Below are positions 1 to 10,488 of a stretch of 64,000 bases of DNA, one piece after another (within the stretch, counting starts at the first letter, position 1; the number at the start of each line of letters is the position of its first letter). The stretch is from positions 3,468,001 through 3,532,000 of the forward strand of contig JBANSL010000009.1 of assembly GCA_037127255.1 (NCBI GenBank), read 5' to 3'. The stretch is from Persicaria tinctoria. Lineage: Eukaryota; Streptophyta; Magnoliopsida; Caryophyllales; Polygonaceae. Position numbers and translations under genes: made by a program. Below the pieces are notes generated by a model. The model saw only the letters and a program-made list of their open reading frames with translations. It did no database searches and was not told the origin of the DNA.

Positions 1-739
1 GTAGCGTTGATATTGATACTCGTTTGTTTGAGAACTTGTTAGATTCAATCCTAATGTGCTTAATCTAATTGATTCTATGATTGATTAGAGTCCTGTTAGA
101 ATTTGAGACCGAAAGTAGATAAGACTAATAGGGCAATTAGATAAGTGTTTGAGGCCGAAAGGCGATAACTTACTATCGGAACCTTAGGATTGAACCTGGA
201 ATTTTATTATTGTGAAAGCTTTATAGAATTCCTTGAGGATTAGTAGCTATCGTCGAAACTCTAGGTAGAGATTGTATTTGATTGAGCGCGAAAGCGGATA
301 TTGATGCAACTGAGATCTAGGTTCTAAGATCTTAAAGGGTTTGAATTGGTTGCTTGAGACCGAAAGAAGATGGTTAACCAATTTAGGCACAATTACTATG
401 AGACCGAAAGGAGATTAGTAAGTACCTTAGATAGTTTCCTTCAACAAACTCAGACAATGTGGCACGAATATCGATATTAATCTACTAGATAATTGTCGTG
501 GTGATCCTTTACTCTAGATTTGCTTCGAATATATTTTGTTTAAATACCACCTTTTTGTATAGTTATTTTAGTATTAGTTGGTTACTTTCTCCATCCATAT
601 AAATATTTGTCCTTTATTTGTTTGGCTTAGTTTAATCAGTTTGGAATTACAATTAATACCACATAGTCCATGTGATTCGACACTCGATATACTACAACTA
701 AACCCCATATACTTGTGGGTGTAGGTTTAGCCTATATCT
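1..739 (+). repeat. Element A left (5') LTR, partial
   Basis: Bases 1-739 align without large gaps to 5239-5978 in the right LTR, with scattered substitutions by eye, so about 600 bases of this LTR lie before the window. It ends in CTATATCT where the right copy ends CTATATCA, a likely point change of the terminal CA. The LTR carries five copies of a motif of the form GAG-N-CCGAAAG-NN-GAT (about 105-119, 151-167, 284-300, 355-371, 400-415). Confidence 0.85.
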
Positions 740-744
740 TGTTT

Positions 745-762
745 TGGCGTCGTTGCCGGGGA
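745..762 (+). other. Primer binding site of element A (tRNA-Asp)
   Basis: TGGCGTCGTTGCCGGGGA lies five bases after the LTR end. It differs at one base from the primer site of elements B, C and D (TGGCGCCGTTGCCGGGGA), which is complementary to the 3' end of plant tRNA-Asp. The mismatch is a C to T change in a CG context, consistent with methyl-cytosine decay. Confidence 0.85.
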
Positions 763-861
763 CTATTGTTTGTATTGGTTGTTTATTTAGACTGATTTTT
801 CTAAGTCATTCTTTTGCTTTTGATTTTTTTCCTTTTGTTTCTGATCTCAGGTTGTGCTAAA

Positions 862-1530
862 ATGGAAGGTATAAGCTATTGTGAGTTTTGTGGAGCTTTT
901 GGTCATGTTGCTAGTGATTGCCCGGTGTTGAAAGCTCCATTTGGGAAGGAACAAGAGGTGTACTACATGTTGCATCGTCACCTTTCTTACGAGAGGGATC
1001 TCACTGACGGATACAAACCACCTGGGTGTCGAGATCAAGCTTCACTCAATTCACATGAATCGTCCAAGTTGATTTATATGGAAGAGTACTTCACTATCTT
1101 GGAAACCCTACTATAAAAAATCCAAGCCGATTTCGACAAAGAGATAATGCGGGTCCAAGACTCTCAATGGATGAATATTTTGAGTATTTCTGAAATTTTC
1201 CATGTTCAAGATGAGATAAAGTTCGATGATGATTGGATTGTCGTTTCTCTTGACAGGAAAATTTTAGAAGATGAGGAAGATTCGGAAGATGAGCTTGAGG
1301 AGAAAATTTTCATGGAGGGGTTTTCATTTGGATTTAGTGAAGATACAAAAGGACGAGATGCTAAGAAGAGGATGAGCACATTCCTTGGGAGCTTGAACTT
1401 CAACGAATCTTTACTATTCCGCTTCGAAAAGACTCTACTTGATGGATGGATCGAGCCATGGACCATCCATTCGGGAAGGTTCCAACGCTTTCGAGGTAAC
1501 CAAGGTGAGTTTTTATTTATTTTATTCTAA
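862..1530 (+). pseudogene. Small gag-like zinc-knuckle protein of element A, one in-frame stop
   Basis: The open frame starts at ATG 862 and runs to 1530, interrupted by one TAA at 1114-1116; the parts before and after are in the same frame, giving about 223 codons. Near the N-terminus is a complete CCHC knuckle, CEFCGAFGHVASDC, the nucleic-acid-binding signature of retroelement Gag. Further on is an acidic stretch rich in Glu and Asp (about 1264-1310). No capsid-like Gag domain, protease or polymerase follows. The ATG comes right after a pyrimidine-rich run ending in CTGATCTCAG (to 850), which looks like a splice acceptor, and the frame ends near AAG-GTGAGT (from 1505), which looks like a donor. 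So the protein may be one exon of a spliced RNA. The closest homologue is not known to me. Confidence 0.55.
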
Positions 1531-3256
1531 ATAAAGGTAGATTTTTTTTAATTAAGCATAAGATTATATATATTATATTTCTGTCCTAAAAAAAGAAAAA
1601 AAAAGAAAGAAAGAAAGAAGAGGCTGGTTCCACTCGGTCGAGTGTAATTTCCAGAACTGCCCGAGTAGATTCCAGTAAGTATGGCAGTCCAGTTACTTGG
1701 TCGAGTGATTTGTCCACTCGGCCGAATGGAAATCCCTAAAAAAAAAATATTGGAGAGACGCATTTTTCTTGCTCTCATCTCTCTCTCCGATACCCTATCG
1801 CCCTCGCCCCTCAGCACCTTGTCGGCGCTCCAATCTCTTCTCCCCAACTGCCCACCTACGTCACCGCTAGAAGCTCCGACCTACAGCATCTCCTCATGAC
1901 CTCCCCACCGTCGATGCCTCCACCGCCACTGCACCTGCTCCACCATCCCGCTGCCCGCCTTCCCTATCACCTCCGACCGTCTTCCCACTCCTCACCACGC
2001 TCCCTGTCTTCCGTTCACTCCCTCGCCGGAACCCTAACCTGGCGTCGCACCACCAGCCCCTACTCTCTCTCTAGCCACCCAGATCTCCTCCGCCGTCCTT
2101 CTCACCAGGATCTTCCCTCAGGCTGCCTCTCCTACCTGAACCCTCTCTTTCTCCCGTACAACCCTCGCATCACTCACCCTCCCGCACCGGCTCCCCTAAC
2201 CTCCAAACGCCATACCAGATTGCACCACCATTCCCTCTCCCGACCCAGCTGCTACTTCGGGATGCAACTCGAATCCAAATTCGATGGTAAGTGCAGGTAA
2301 CTTCATTTCCCTTACCTTGCTGCAATTTGGGAAATTCATGAGAAAATTTTGAGGATTGAATAGTTTAGCATCATCAATTGTTCGGATGAAATTAATTCCA
2401 TGGATTGAATTGTTGGTGTGCTTCTGGATTATGAGACTTTGAGACATGAACTCTCTGTTGCTGATCGATTCTTTTCCTTGTTGTATATGAAATCAGCTGA
2501 GTTTGTTTTAGGCTCAAGATCTTGGAGGTTTGTGGATATGTGCTTTGAGGCATTTTAACCTTACATATTCTTGCTAGCACTATGTTTTGGATGTAATTAG
2601 GAGTGTGGTTTGACTTGATTTTATTGCTGAAACTAATCACTTTAGCTCTTAAAATTTAGTCGATGGTTACACTTGTTTATTGGAGGTGATAGCTTGTGCT
2701 TGGTTCACGTCGATTCTTGTTTGACTAGGTGATTTATATGATTGGTTCAGGTGCTTCTAGTTCTTCTCAGTTTTGCACTTCTTGAAGTTATTTTTTTTCT
2801 TCTTATTGACATGTGACTAAGTGCAACTGCAATATTTGTTTTGATGAACCTTAGCCATTGATCATTCTGCTGGACTTTCATTTGTTATGTGCTGATTTCA
2901 TAAAGTCTGTTTGATCATAGTGCTCATCACCTGGTGTCAAGTTTGTTCAGGTCGTTTTGATTTGCATATGTGTTGTTTGAGTTGTTATAGTGCTTGTTAT
3001 TATTGAATATTGGTTCCTGGTTGCTGTTGTGATATTGCTATGCTGGCTAGGGTGGTGTCTGCTGCTGTTTTTGTGCTTTGCGTAGGCCCAAAAACAAAGG
3101 AGATGTTGCATGAATTTTGTAAGATATCACATAAGGTTCCAAAACACTTATTGCACTACTACCTCATATTAGGATGGGCTGAATTGCTGAATTGTGTTCA
3201 TGATCTTGCCTTAATCTCTGATGAGTTCCTCTACCCCTTACTCTTTCATTCTCTAC
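1531..3256 (+). other. Element A internal region: C-rich leader-like stretch, no coding gene supported
   Basis: About 1630-1735 has several copies of an inverted motif around CACTCG-NN-CGAGTG. About 1790-2290 is C-rich and repetitive in CCTCC/CCACC; it resembles by composition and position the leader at 50770-51269 in element C. It ends with a strong donor-like GTAAGT at 2287-2292. The rest (2293-3256) is T-rich with no long frame. By analogy with C this may be the untranslated leader, intron and decayed remains of a downstream gene, but I see no protein similarity. Confidence 0.4.
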
Positions 3257-3292
3257 TTTGGGGACAAACTATATTTTAAGCATGGGGTGGGG
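3257..3292 (+). promoter_or_regulatory. Internal hairpin plus polypurine-like tract of element A
   Basis: A short inverted pair TTTG-GGGA-CAAA (3257-3268) is followed within ten bases by TTTTAAGCATGGGGTGGGG. The purine part is nearly the same as the terminal tract at 4619-4637, so the element carries two such sites about 1.3 kb apart. The four-base-pair stem is the weakest of the eight found in this window. Confidence 0.5.
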
Positions 3293-4598
3293 AACTACTT
3301 GTGTGACTCTGTTTTGCATATAATTTTTTGTTTCTTTTCATTTCTCTTTTTCATGTGCATTTCATACATTGCATTTGCATATAGATGTTTTGAGATGAAC
3401 CCTTGCTTTAAAAATTCCTTGCTCTTCTTGAAGAACATGTCACGTCCTTCATTGAAATTGGTTGATGATTTCCTCTAAGGCATGTTAAAAAACTTGTGAT
3501 GATTTGGATATTTGGGTTTATGTTCTAATTCTTTCAAAATTGATCATTGCTTGAGACTTGTTGAGATTGAGATTCTGAGACAAAAGCATGTGAGCTTCTG
3601 AGCCTAGGACTGGCATCCATGAGTCCACTCTCCTTTGTGTGTGAATTGCTCATCTTGATTGCTTTATCTTCAGAACTTGCGTTAGAACCTCTCGAGACCA
3701 CATATATGACTTGTGTGCATTGCATAAACATGATTGAGGCAATTTTGTTAGCCTATTATTCCCTTCCTATCCATTCATATATCCTTTGCTTGAAGCCCAT
3801 TGAGCCTATTTGCCTATTTATTTGTAGCCCCACAAGATTATCCGTAAGCCTATTTTAGCCTCGTTTACCCATCCGGGTATTAGGATGAAATAGATTTATG
3901 TGTCGTTTTGTGGACAAGAAAGAATACTTGACTTTGAGTGCTTATGTATTGGGTGGGGGATTTTGTACTTCAATTGTAAGTTTCTTTTGATGAAGAAAAT
4001 AAAGAAAGAAAAAAAAAGTGAACAAAAAGGAAAAGAAAAGAAAAGGAAAAAAAGGAATAAAAATTCTTCATCATTAGAGAGTAAGTTATGAAAAGGGAAT
4101 GGGTTTTCAAAGTTGTGAGTTTTGAGCTTATTTGATTATGTGATGTGGTTGTTGTGAGAAATTTGGTATGTGTGTTGAAAAAAAAGAAGATAAATTGTGG
4201 TTGATGTTTAGGAAGTAGTTCTATTTCCCGGATTTAGCACCACATAGCCAAAGAAATCCATACCTTATTCTTCTTACCTTGGCCCCATTACAACCTATGA
4301 AAAGACCTCATGATTTATGTTTATGTGCATAGTCCAAGTGGTGGAGAGTTAGGACGCTAATTCAAGCTTATGGTAGATAAGTCTTCAAGATTTGAGCTAG
4401 AGCGAAACTTTTGTACCTTAGACACATGAGAGAGTGTTCCACAAAAATATGTCCTATGTGAGGTCTCAGAATTGATGTCTTAACTTGTCTCTTGTATGAT
4501 TTGCTTGTCTTGTTTTGAACCCGTTGTCTAAATCTCAATGAGTAAAAGCATTGTTTGGATAGAAACCGAAATCTTTCTTGTGAATATTTACACTTGTT
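3293..4598 (+). other. Element A 3' non-coding region
   Basis: No supported coding sequence. It holds A-rich runs (about 3990-4070) and, at 4225-4297, a block containing GGATTTAGCACCACATAGCC and a following TTACC-rich part. That block recurs at the same relative place in elements B (38544-38600) and C (54461-54536). Confidence 0.6.
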
Positions 4599-4637
4599 CT
4601 TGCTTGAGGACAAGCAAGGTTTAAGCATGGGGTGATT
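4599..4637 (+). promoter_or_regulatory. Terminal hairpin and polypurine tract of element A
   Basis: CTTGCTTGAGGACAAGCAAG (4599-4618) is a perfect 8-bp hairpin with an AGGA loop. It is followed by TTTAAGCATGGGGTGATT, directly before the LTR start TGATAG at 4638. This is the expected place of the plus-strand primer. Confidence 0.75.
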
Positions 4638-5978
4638 TGATAGCATTTATTTTAGTCCTATTTTATGGTTGCATTTGCATATTAGTTTAAGTCATTTTCA
4701 TGCACATTTGTCATATTTTATACTTTATTTATTTTATTTTGCATTTTCGGAGTCTACACTGGATTTTATTTATTTCAGGCATTTTGAGGCTAAAATTGTG
4801 GGAATTCAAGAGTTGATACGAAGGAGCAAGCATGATTGAATCGGACCTTGAAAGCTAAAGTGCAGAAATTGCCAAATTGAGATCCTATGGGCTGAAATTA
4901 TAATAAAGTTTTGGGCTGGTTTTTAATTCCTTAAATTATTGGGTTGAAGTTGTAATTTTGTGAGATTTATGTTATATATACTCACGAATGAACAGAAGTA
5001 GGGAAGAGGTCTCTTGTTTTGGAGTTCGGACTTGCGCCGTACGACCGATTGCTTTGGTTTAGTTTAGGTTTTCTTTCGTTCGTTTCGGTATTACACTTTG
5101 GATCGAGGATGAAGATTTCGGTTTGCATATTATTCTAAACTTTGATCTATTTCTGTCTATAATTTATTTCATCGTTTATTATATTATGTTTGATTGATTT
5201 CTCCGTTTTATGGTTTGGGTGATCCCAACGGTTATTTGGTAGCGTTGATATTGATACTCGTTTGTTTGAGAACTTGTTAGATTCAATCCTAATGTGCTTA
5301 ATCTAATTGATTATATGATTGATTAGAGTCATGTTAGAATTTGAGACCAAAAGGAGATAAGACTAATAGGGCAATTAGATAAGGGTTTGAGGCCGAAAGG
5401 CGATAACTTACTATCGGAACCTTAGGATTGAACCTGGAATTTTATTATTGTGAAAGCTTTATAGAATTCCTTGTTGGTTAATAGCTATCGTAGAAACTCT
5501 AGGTAGAGATTGTATTTGATTGAGCACGAAAGCGGATATTGATGCAATTGAGATCTAGGTTCTAAGAGCTTAAAGGGTTTGAATTAGTTGCTTGAGACCG
5601 AAAGGAGATGGTTAACCAATTTAGGCACAATTACTATGAGACCGAAAGGAGATTAGTAAGTACCTTAGATAGTTACCTTCAACAAACTCAGACAATGTGG
5701 CACGAATATCGATATTAATCTACTAGATAATTGTCGTGGTGATCCTTTACTCTAGATTTGCTTCAAATCTATTGTGTTTGAATACCACCTTTTTGTATAG
5801 TTATTTTTAGTATTAGTTGGTTACTTTCTCCATCCATATAAATATTTGTCCTTTATTTGTTTGGCTTAGTTTAATCAGTTTGGAATTACAATTGATACCA
5901 CATAGTCCCTGTGATTCGACACTCGATATACTATAACTAAACCCCATACACTTGTGGGTGTAGGTTTATTCTATATCA
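4638..5978 (+). repeat. Element A right (3') LTR, 1341 bp
   Basis: Starts TGATAGCATT, ends CTATATCA, and its last 740 bases match the window start. A TATA-box-like TATATATA lies at 4973-4980, about 335 bases into the LTR, which marks the probable U3/R region. It contains the same five CCGAAAG motifs as the left copy. Confidence 0.85.
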
Positions 5979-6707
5979 AGTTTCCTATTTCATTGTGAGA
6001 TTTATATTTCTTAATACTCTTCTCTGAGTATTATTGATTCTCTGCATTGAATGTTTAGGATTTTTCATGAATTTCCATTGGCCTGATCAACTGATGTTTT
6101 TCATGATAATCTATAGATAGATATCAGTAATTATTGGCTGAGTTGTCTATGTTATTGAGTAGCAAAGTATAAATCTCAGGATCGGAACTGGTTGATTTAA
6201 GGATTTGTGTAGAGGATTAGCAATTGATGCGATAACTAGTTGTGCGTGTCGATTGTCTTTGTTGATTTCCTTTAAGCTTCATCCATTATTGAATTGAATC
6301 TTGATAGTTTCAGGATTGTTTGATAATTAGGGTTCTCAAGGTCTGGTTGTCATGTTAATTATATTTGATAAGGAATTGGATTCAAAAGACCTAGTCTTTC
6401 CACAACAAATTATTTAAGAGGAAGTTATCCATTTGATTTCGATGATCAATGAATGACACCTGAGTGCTGAGATTGATTGACCTGAGCTATTCTATCATAT
6501 TCATTCATTCAATCTGTTTTATTTTATTGTTTTTCTTGCTTTTGTATTCTTAGTTAGTTTAAACCATCACAATCCCCCTTGTTTGTGTCTTTAGTTCTTA
6601 TTTAGCACACTTTGACTTGCATACAAATCACTGACTCTCTGTGGAATCGACCCGTACTTGACAAACTACATTAGTTAGGTTAGTTGGATATATTTGATAG
6701 GATTAAG
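5979..6707 (+). repeat. Probable LTR remnant of another retrotransposon
   Basis: No coding frame. The 3' part (about 6620-6690) reads CTCTGTGGAATCGACCCGTA followed by a TTAGTTAGGTTAG stretch, wording I recognise from the 3' ends of plant Tat/Athila LTRs. No second copy is in the window, and the right end is cut by the truncated LTR of element E. Family assignment is inference. Confidence 0.35.
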
Positions 6708-6772
6708 GCAACTGAAAATTCTCCGTCAACAACCCTCCTATTTATACCCGTCTATACAATTGAAGTGTAACA
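6708..6772 (-). repeat. Truncated 3' LTR of element E
   Basis: About 65 bases matching 13365-13427 with a few changes. Read on the minus strand it begins TGTTACACTTC (6772 downward). The rest of this roughly 200-bp LTR is missing, replaced by the unrelated remnant on the left. Confidence 0.65.
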
Positions 6773-6860
6773 ACGCTCCCCTATTACAAATCTTTGTCCC
6801 AAGGCTATCACATAACAATGCTCCCCTATTACAAAGCCTTATCTCAAGGCTGAATTTGAA
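6773..6860 (-). promoter_or_regulatory. Polypurine tract of element E, tandemly duplicated
   Basis: On the minus strand GTAATAGGGGAGCG directly precedes the LTR start. A second copy, with GGGGAGCATTGTTATG, lies about 43 bases upstream. The duplicated unit includes the tract and the first bases of the LTR. Confidence 0.5.
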
Positions 6861-7030
6861 AGTCCAGGAACTGGTGTATGATGTGGCTTGTTGGCTCCCA
6901 CGTTGCCTGAGCAACATCCATGTTTTTCCACTTCACCAATCATTCTATCAATGGGTCCCCGTTAGCCAAATAGGTGACCCAGGTGTCGATGATTGACTCT
7001 GGTAGTTGTTGTGCCTCAATGTCGCACTTT

Positions 7031-7506
7031 TCATCTGTACTTGGGAGGATTGTAGATGCAGTTTGCCCCTCTATAACTTTCAACTTTAATTAGGACACAT
7101 GACAAACTGGATGTATGAGAAGAGGGAGGGAGTTCGAGCATGTATGCTATGGACCTACCTTGTTCGAGGACCTTTAATGGCCCATAAAACCTTGTGCTGA
7201 GCTTGAGGTTCCTTTGTAATGCCATTGATGACTGTCTATATGGTTCTAACTTCAAGTAAGCCATATCATTCACCTTCAATTCCCTTTCTGATCGGCGTTT
7301 GTCTTTAAAAAAAACTTCATACGGGCCCGTGTCTGTTGTAATTGGTACATGATTTTCCCGATCATATGCTTCCTCTCCTGTAACCAATCTGAGGCCATAC
7401 AATTGCTTGTGCAATCTGGAGCTAACCCCAATTGTGAAGGCGAAGTACCATATAATGGCATTAAAGGGGAAATTTTGAAAGTAGTGTGAAAATTTTTATC
7501 ATACAA
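7031..7506 (-). pseudogene. Integrase C-terminal part of element E
   Basis: Two overlapping frames (7276-7506 and 7031-7414) encode the end of a gypsy integrase: a KVNDMAYLKLEPYRQSSMA stretch followed by LSTRFYGPLKVLE and AYMLELPPSS. These are the usual wording of the C-terminal SH3-like region of chromovirus integrases. The two pieces lie in different frames, so at least one frameshift separates them. No complete chromodomain is left after it. Confidence 0.7.
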
Positions 7507-7674
7507 AAATTCTGCTAAGAAAAGTCATTCGGACCACTTCGTAGGCTGGTCAGGAGTCATGCACCTCAAAAATGTCTCCAAGCACCTATTCACTCTCTCT
7601 GTTTCTCCATCTATTTGTGGGTGATATGATGTGCTCATGTGTAGCTTAGTTCCCAAGTTCCGAAAGAGATGCTG

Positions 7675-8190
7675 CTAGAAATTTCTTAAGAACACCCTGC
7701 CCCTGTTAGATACTATGCACTCGGGCAACCCGTGTAATTTGTAGATATTGTCGATAAACACATCAGCTACCTTCTCAGCAGTGAAAGGGTGGCGAAGTGC
7801 AACAAAGTGAGCGTATTTAGTAAGGCGATCCACCATCACCATGATCGTATCTTTCCCCTTTGATCTTGGCAAGCCCTCTACAAAGTCCATGCTCACATGG
7901 TTCCAAGCAGAGGTGGGAATTGGCAAGGGTGGTAGTAGTCCAGGTGAGAGCACATTCTCATTCTTACTCCTTTGACAGACATCGCACCCCTTCACAAATT
8001 TAGCCACCTTAGTCTTCATTACTGACTGGTAGAACAATTGTTTAAGTCTCTGGTATATTCCCTGGACCCCCGAATGGCCTCCCATGGCCTTCTCATGTAC
8101 TACAGCTAATAGCTTGCCTCTCAACCGCTTGTTATTGCCAATGTACAAACGTTCTTTATACCTCAGCAACCCCTTTGAAATTGTAAACAA
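7675..8190 (-). pseudogene. Integrase zinc finger and core of element E, catalytic Asp lost
   Basis: The frame of about 171 codons has the HHCC zinc-binding module (VVHEKAMGGHSG, then CDVCQRSK) and the start of the catalytic core with MDFVEGLPRSKG, where the first catalytic Asp is present. The second catalytic Asp should lie in an SD-R-D type motif, but the sequence reads VSNRGRVF, so that residue is Asn. The frame ends soon after, and the third catalytic residue lies in decayed sequence. Together with the RT change this element cannot supply active enzymes. Confidence 0.8.
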
Positions 8191-8864
8191 TCCTTAAGCA
8201 TTTTGGGTTATTGCCACCATCGATTACTGCACTACATGATCCCATGCATAGCTATCAATGACCTCTTTCACCCATTCTAGGTGTACCACTAATATGGCAT
8301 GACACTCACTCTACTTGACCATTTCCCTTCTTGACAATGCATCTGCATCTTTATTGTCAGAGCCCTTCTTGTACGAGATCATGTAGATCATGCCCAGAAG
8401 CTTCCTCGCGGCCTTCTTCTGTAATTGAGTGGTCAGCCTTTACTCAAGAAAGTGCTTTAACAGTCGGTGGTCCATTCTGACGATAAAGTCCCCAGCTTCA
8501 AAGTAGTGTCTCCATTTCTCAATTGACAAAAGAATGGCCAATTACTCATTCTCATAAAGGGATAAAAGCAAATTTTTCATATGTAATGCCTGGCTCAAAA
8601 ATGCTAATGATTGTCCCTCTTGCGTCAATAATGTGCATATCCCTGATTCACACGCTTCAGCCTCTACCACAAATGGCTTGGAGAAATCAGGTAAACTCAA
8701 TACAGGAGGCGAGGTGAGGATACGTTTAAGGTTCTTGAATGCTTCCCCTACAGCATCAGACCATACAAAAACATCCTCTTTAAGAGATCAGTTAAAAGTT
8801 TCTCTATGATTCCATAGCCCTTGATGAACCTCCTATAGTAGTCAGACAACCCTAAACCCCCCCT
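8191..8864 (-). pseudogene. RNase H region of element E, too decayed to delimit
   Basis: This stretch lies between the RT and integrase fragments, where RNase H and the connection domain are expected. No frame longer than about 60 codons survives on the minus strand and no catalytic motif could be placed. Assigned by position only. Confidence 0.4.
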
Positions 8865-9488
8865 TCATGCTTTTAGATTCATAGGCACAGGCCACTGCAA
8901 CATTGCTTCTATCTTTCTTGGGTCTGTGGACACTCTATTTTTTAAGATAAAATGACCAAAATACTTCACCCTTGGCTGAGCAAATTCGCATTTGGACCTT
9001 TTCAAAAACAGTTTGTGTTGCCTCAAAGTGCTCGAAACAATTCCCAAATGATGGACATATTGCTCCACATCTCTGTTGTACACTAGGATATCATTAAAAA
9101 AAACCAACACAAATTTCCTTAACATATCAGCAAACACGTCATTCATTAGTGCTTAGAATGTGGCTGGAGCATTAGTGAGGCCGAAAGGCATTACTCTAAA
9201 CTCATAATGCCCGTGATGAGTTCTAAAAGTTGTCTTCTCTATATCAACCTCAATCATCCTAACTTTATGATAACCCGATCTCAAATCCAGTTTGGAGAAA
9301 ATAGCAACACTTTTCTGTTCATCTAGCAGATCTTCAATGTGTGGGATAGGGAATTTGTCCTTCAATGTAGTCTCATTTAGCTTCCTATAATCCACACACA
9401 TCCTCCAACATCCATCTTTCTTTTTCACTAACAAGACTGGTGAAGCAAAGGGGTTGTGGCTTTCCTTCACTACCCCACTATTTAACAT
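8865..9488 (-). pseudogene. Reverse transcriptase of element E, one stop and a mutated active site
   Basis: The frame shows RT motifs in order: [51 protein letters not shown], then the active-site strand and LKRSKCEFAQPRVKYFGH. An in-frame TAA at 9153-9155 falls directly after NAPATF; the two halves are in the same frame. The active site, normally two adjacent Asp residues, reads FFND with the first Asp replaced by Asn at 9093-9095. This predicts a dead polymerase. Confidence 0.9.
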
Positions 9489-10488
9489 TTCAGAAACTTG
9501 TCTCTCTATTTTCGCTTTCTAAAAATGTGGGTATCTATATGGCCGTACGTGATGCCAATGGTGGAGTGCCTTCTTTCAAGGCAATGGCATGCTCAAGACC
9601 CCTCACAAGAGGTAGCCCACTGGGTTCCGCAAACACATCCTAGAAGCATCCAAGATGACCCTCACCGCGTCTGGCAGATCTGGCACCAATTGCTGTAGTC
9701 TGCAAACCTGTCCAGCTTGACTGCTATTTCAGGCTCTCCATTCATAATCAACTTCTATATCCTATTCTCTGTGAGCATTCGAATACTTGTTTTCCCTTCA
9801 TTCTTGCTATCCTTGATTCTCTTAATCATTACTTTCCTTCCATTCTTAAGGAATGAAATATGTACTTCCAGGAAATCGAACAAGACAAGGTTAAATCCAA
9901 ATAGCCAATTTGATCCCAAAATCATATCACTACTCCCATTTTCAGAACCCTAATGTCATAGTCATATTTTCTCCCTTGCATCTCTCATTCAAATCCTTTA
10001 CAGACCTTACTGTTGAGCATAGTGCCATTGAGGGTGTTGACCTTCATCAAGGCAAGCTTTACAATCTCAAAACCTACTTCATGTGCAACTCTTGAATCAA
10101 GGAAGCTGTGAGTGGCACCATTATCTATTAGGATGATAATTTATTTCCCTTTTGCAGATCCTTTCACTCTAAATGTCATGCCTAATTCTCACCCAGTGAT
10201 AGCATGCACATAAATCTCATGCTCTTCTTGGTCCTTCAACTCTCCTTCCTTCCAAGAAGGGGGTAACAATGAATCCACAGCCTCATGTTCACTCACTTCC
10301 TAAGCTATCAAGTTGTGCAATGTTTCTGATTTCCATTTGTGGCCATAGAAATTTTATCCCCATATTTATAACAAAGCCCTTTTTTCCCATCACTTTCTTT
10401 CTTCAAGCTTACTTTGGACAGCTGTTGGCCCAGTGTCTTGACACTTGGGCTCGAATCCTTTGGATCGCCCTTAGCTAAACTTGGTTTG
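9489..10488 (-). pseudogene. Protease and linker region of element E
   Basis: No long frame is open, but at about 10100-10140 the minus strand reads LIDNGATHSFLDS, the active-site wording of retroviral-type aspartic proteases, with Asn where Ser or Thr is usual. The part next to RT (about 9490-9560) still reads like the RT N-terminus, with stops. The solo LTR starts at 10489, so the gag-protease junction is interrupted. Confidence 0.55.

Larger units (their letters stand above)
1..5978 (+). mobile_element. Element A: non-autonomous Athila-like LTR retrotransposon (5' end outside window)
   Basis: Two direct copies of one LTR flank the internal region: the window opens inside the left LTR, and base 1 matches base 5239 of the right LTR. 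Just inside the left LTR is a primer site for tRNA-Asp, and just before the right LTR is a polypurine tract, so the element reads on the plus strand. The internal part is only about 3.9 kb. It has no reverse transcriptase, RNase H or integrase, only a small zinc-knuckle frame, a C-rich leader-like stretch and long non-coding DNA. Known: tRNA-Asp priming is usual for the Athila group. Inferred: A was mobilised by proteins of another element. The left target duplication cannot be checked. Confidence 0.85.

Noticed and set aside
1896..2300. Proline/serine-rich frame as a host gene
   Set aside because: Low-complexity translation of a C-rich leader inside element A; no domain, and no long frame downstream of its donor-like site.
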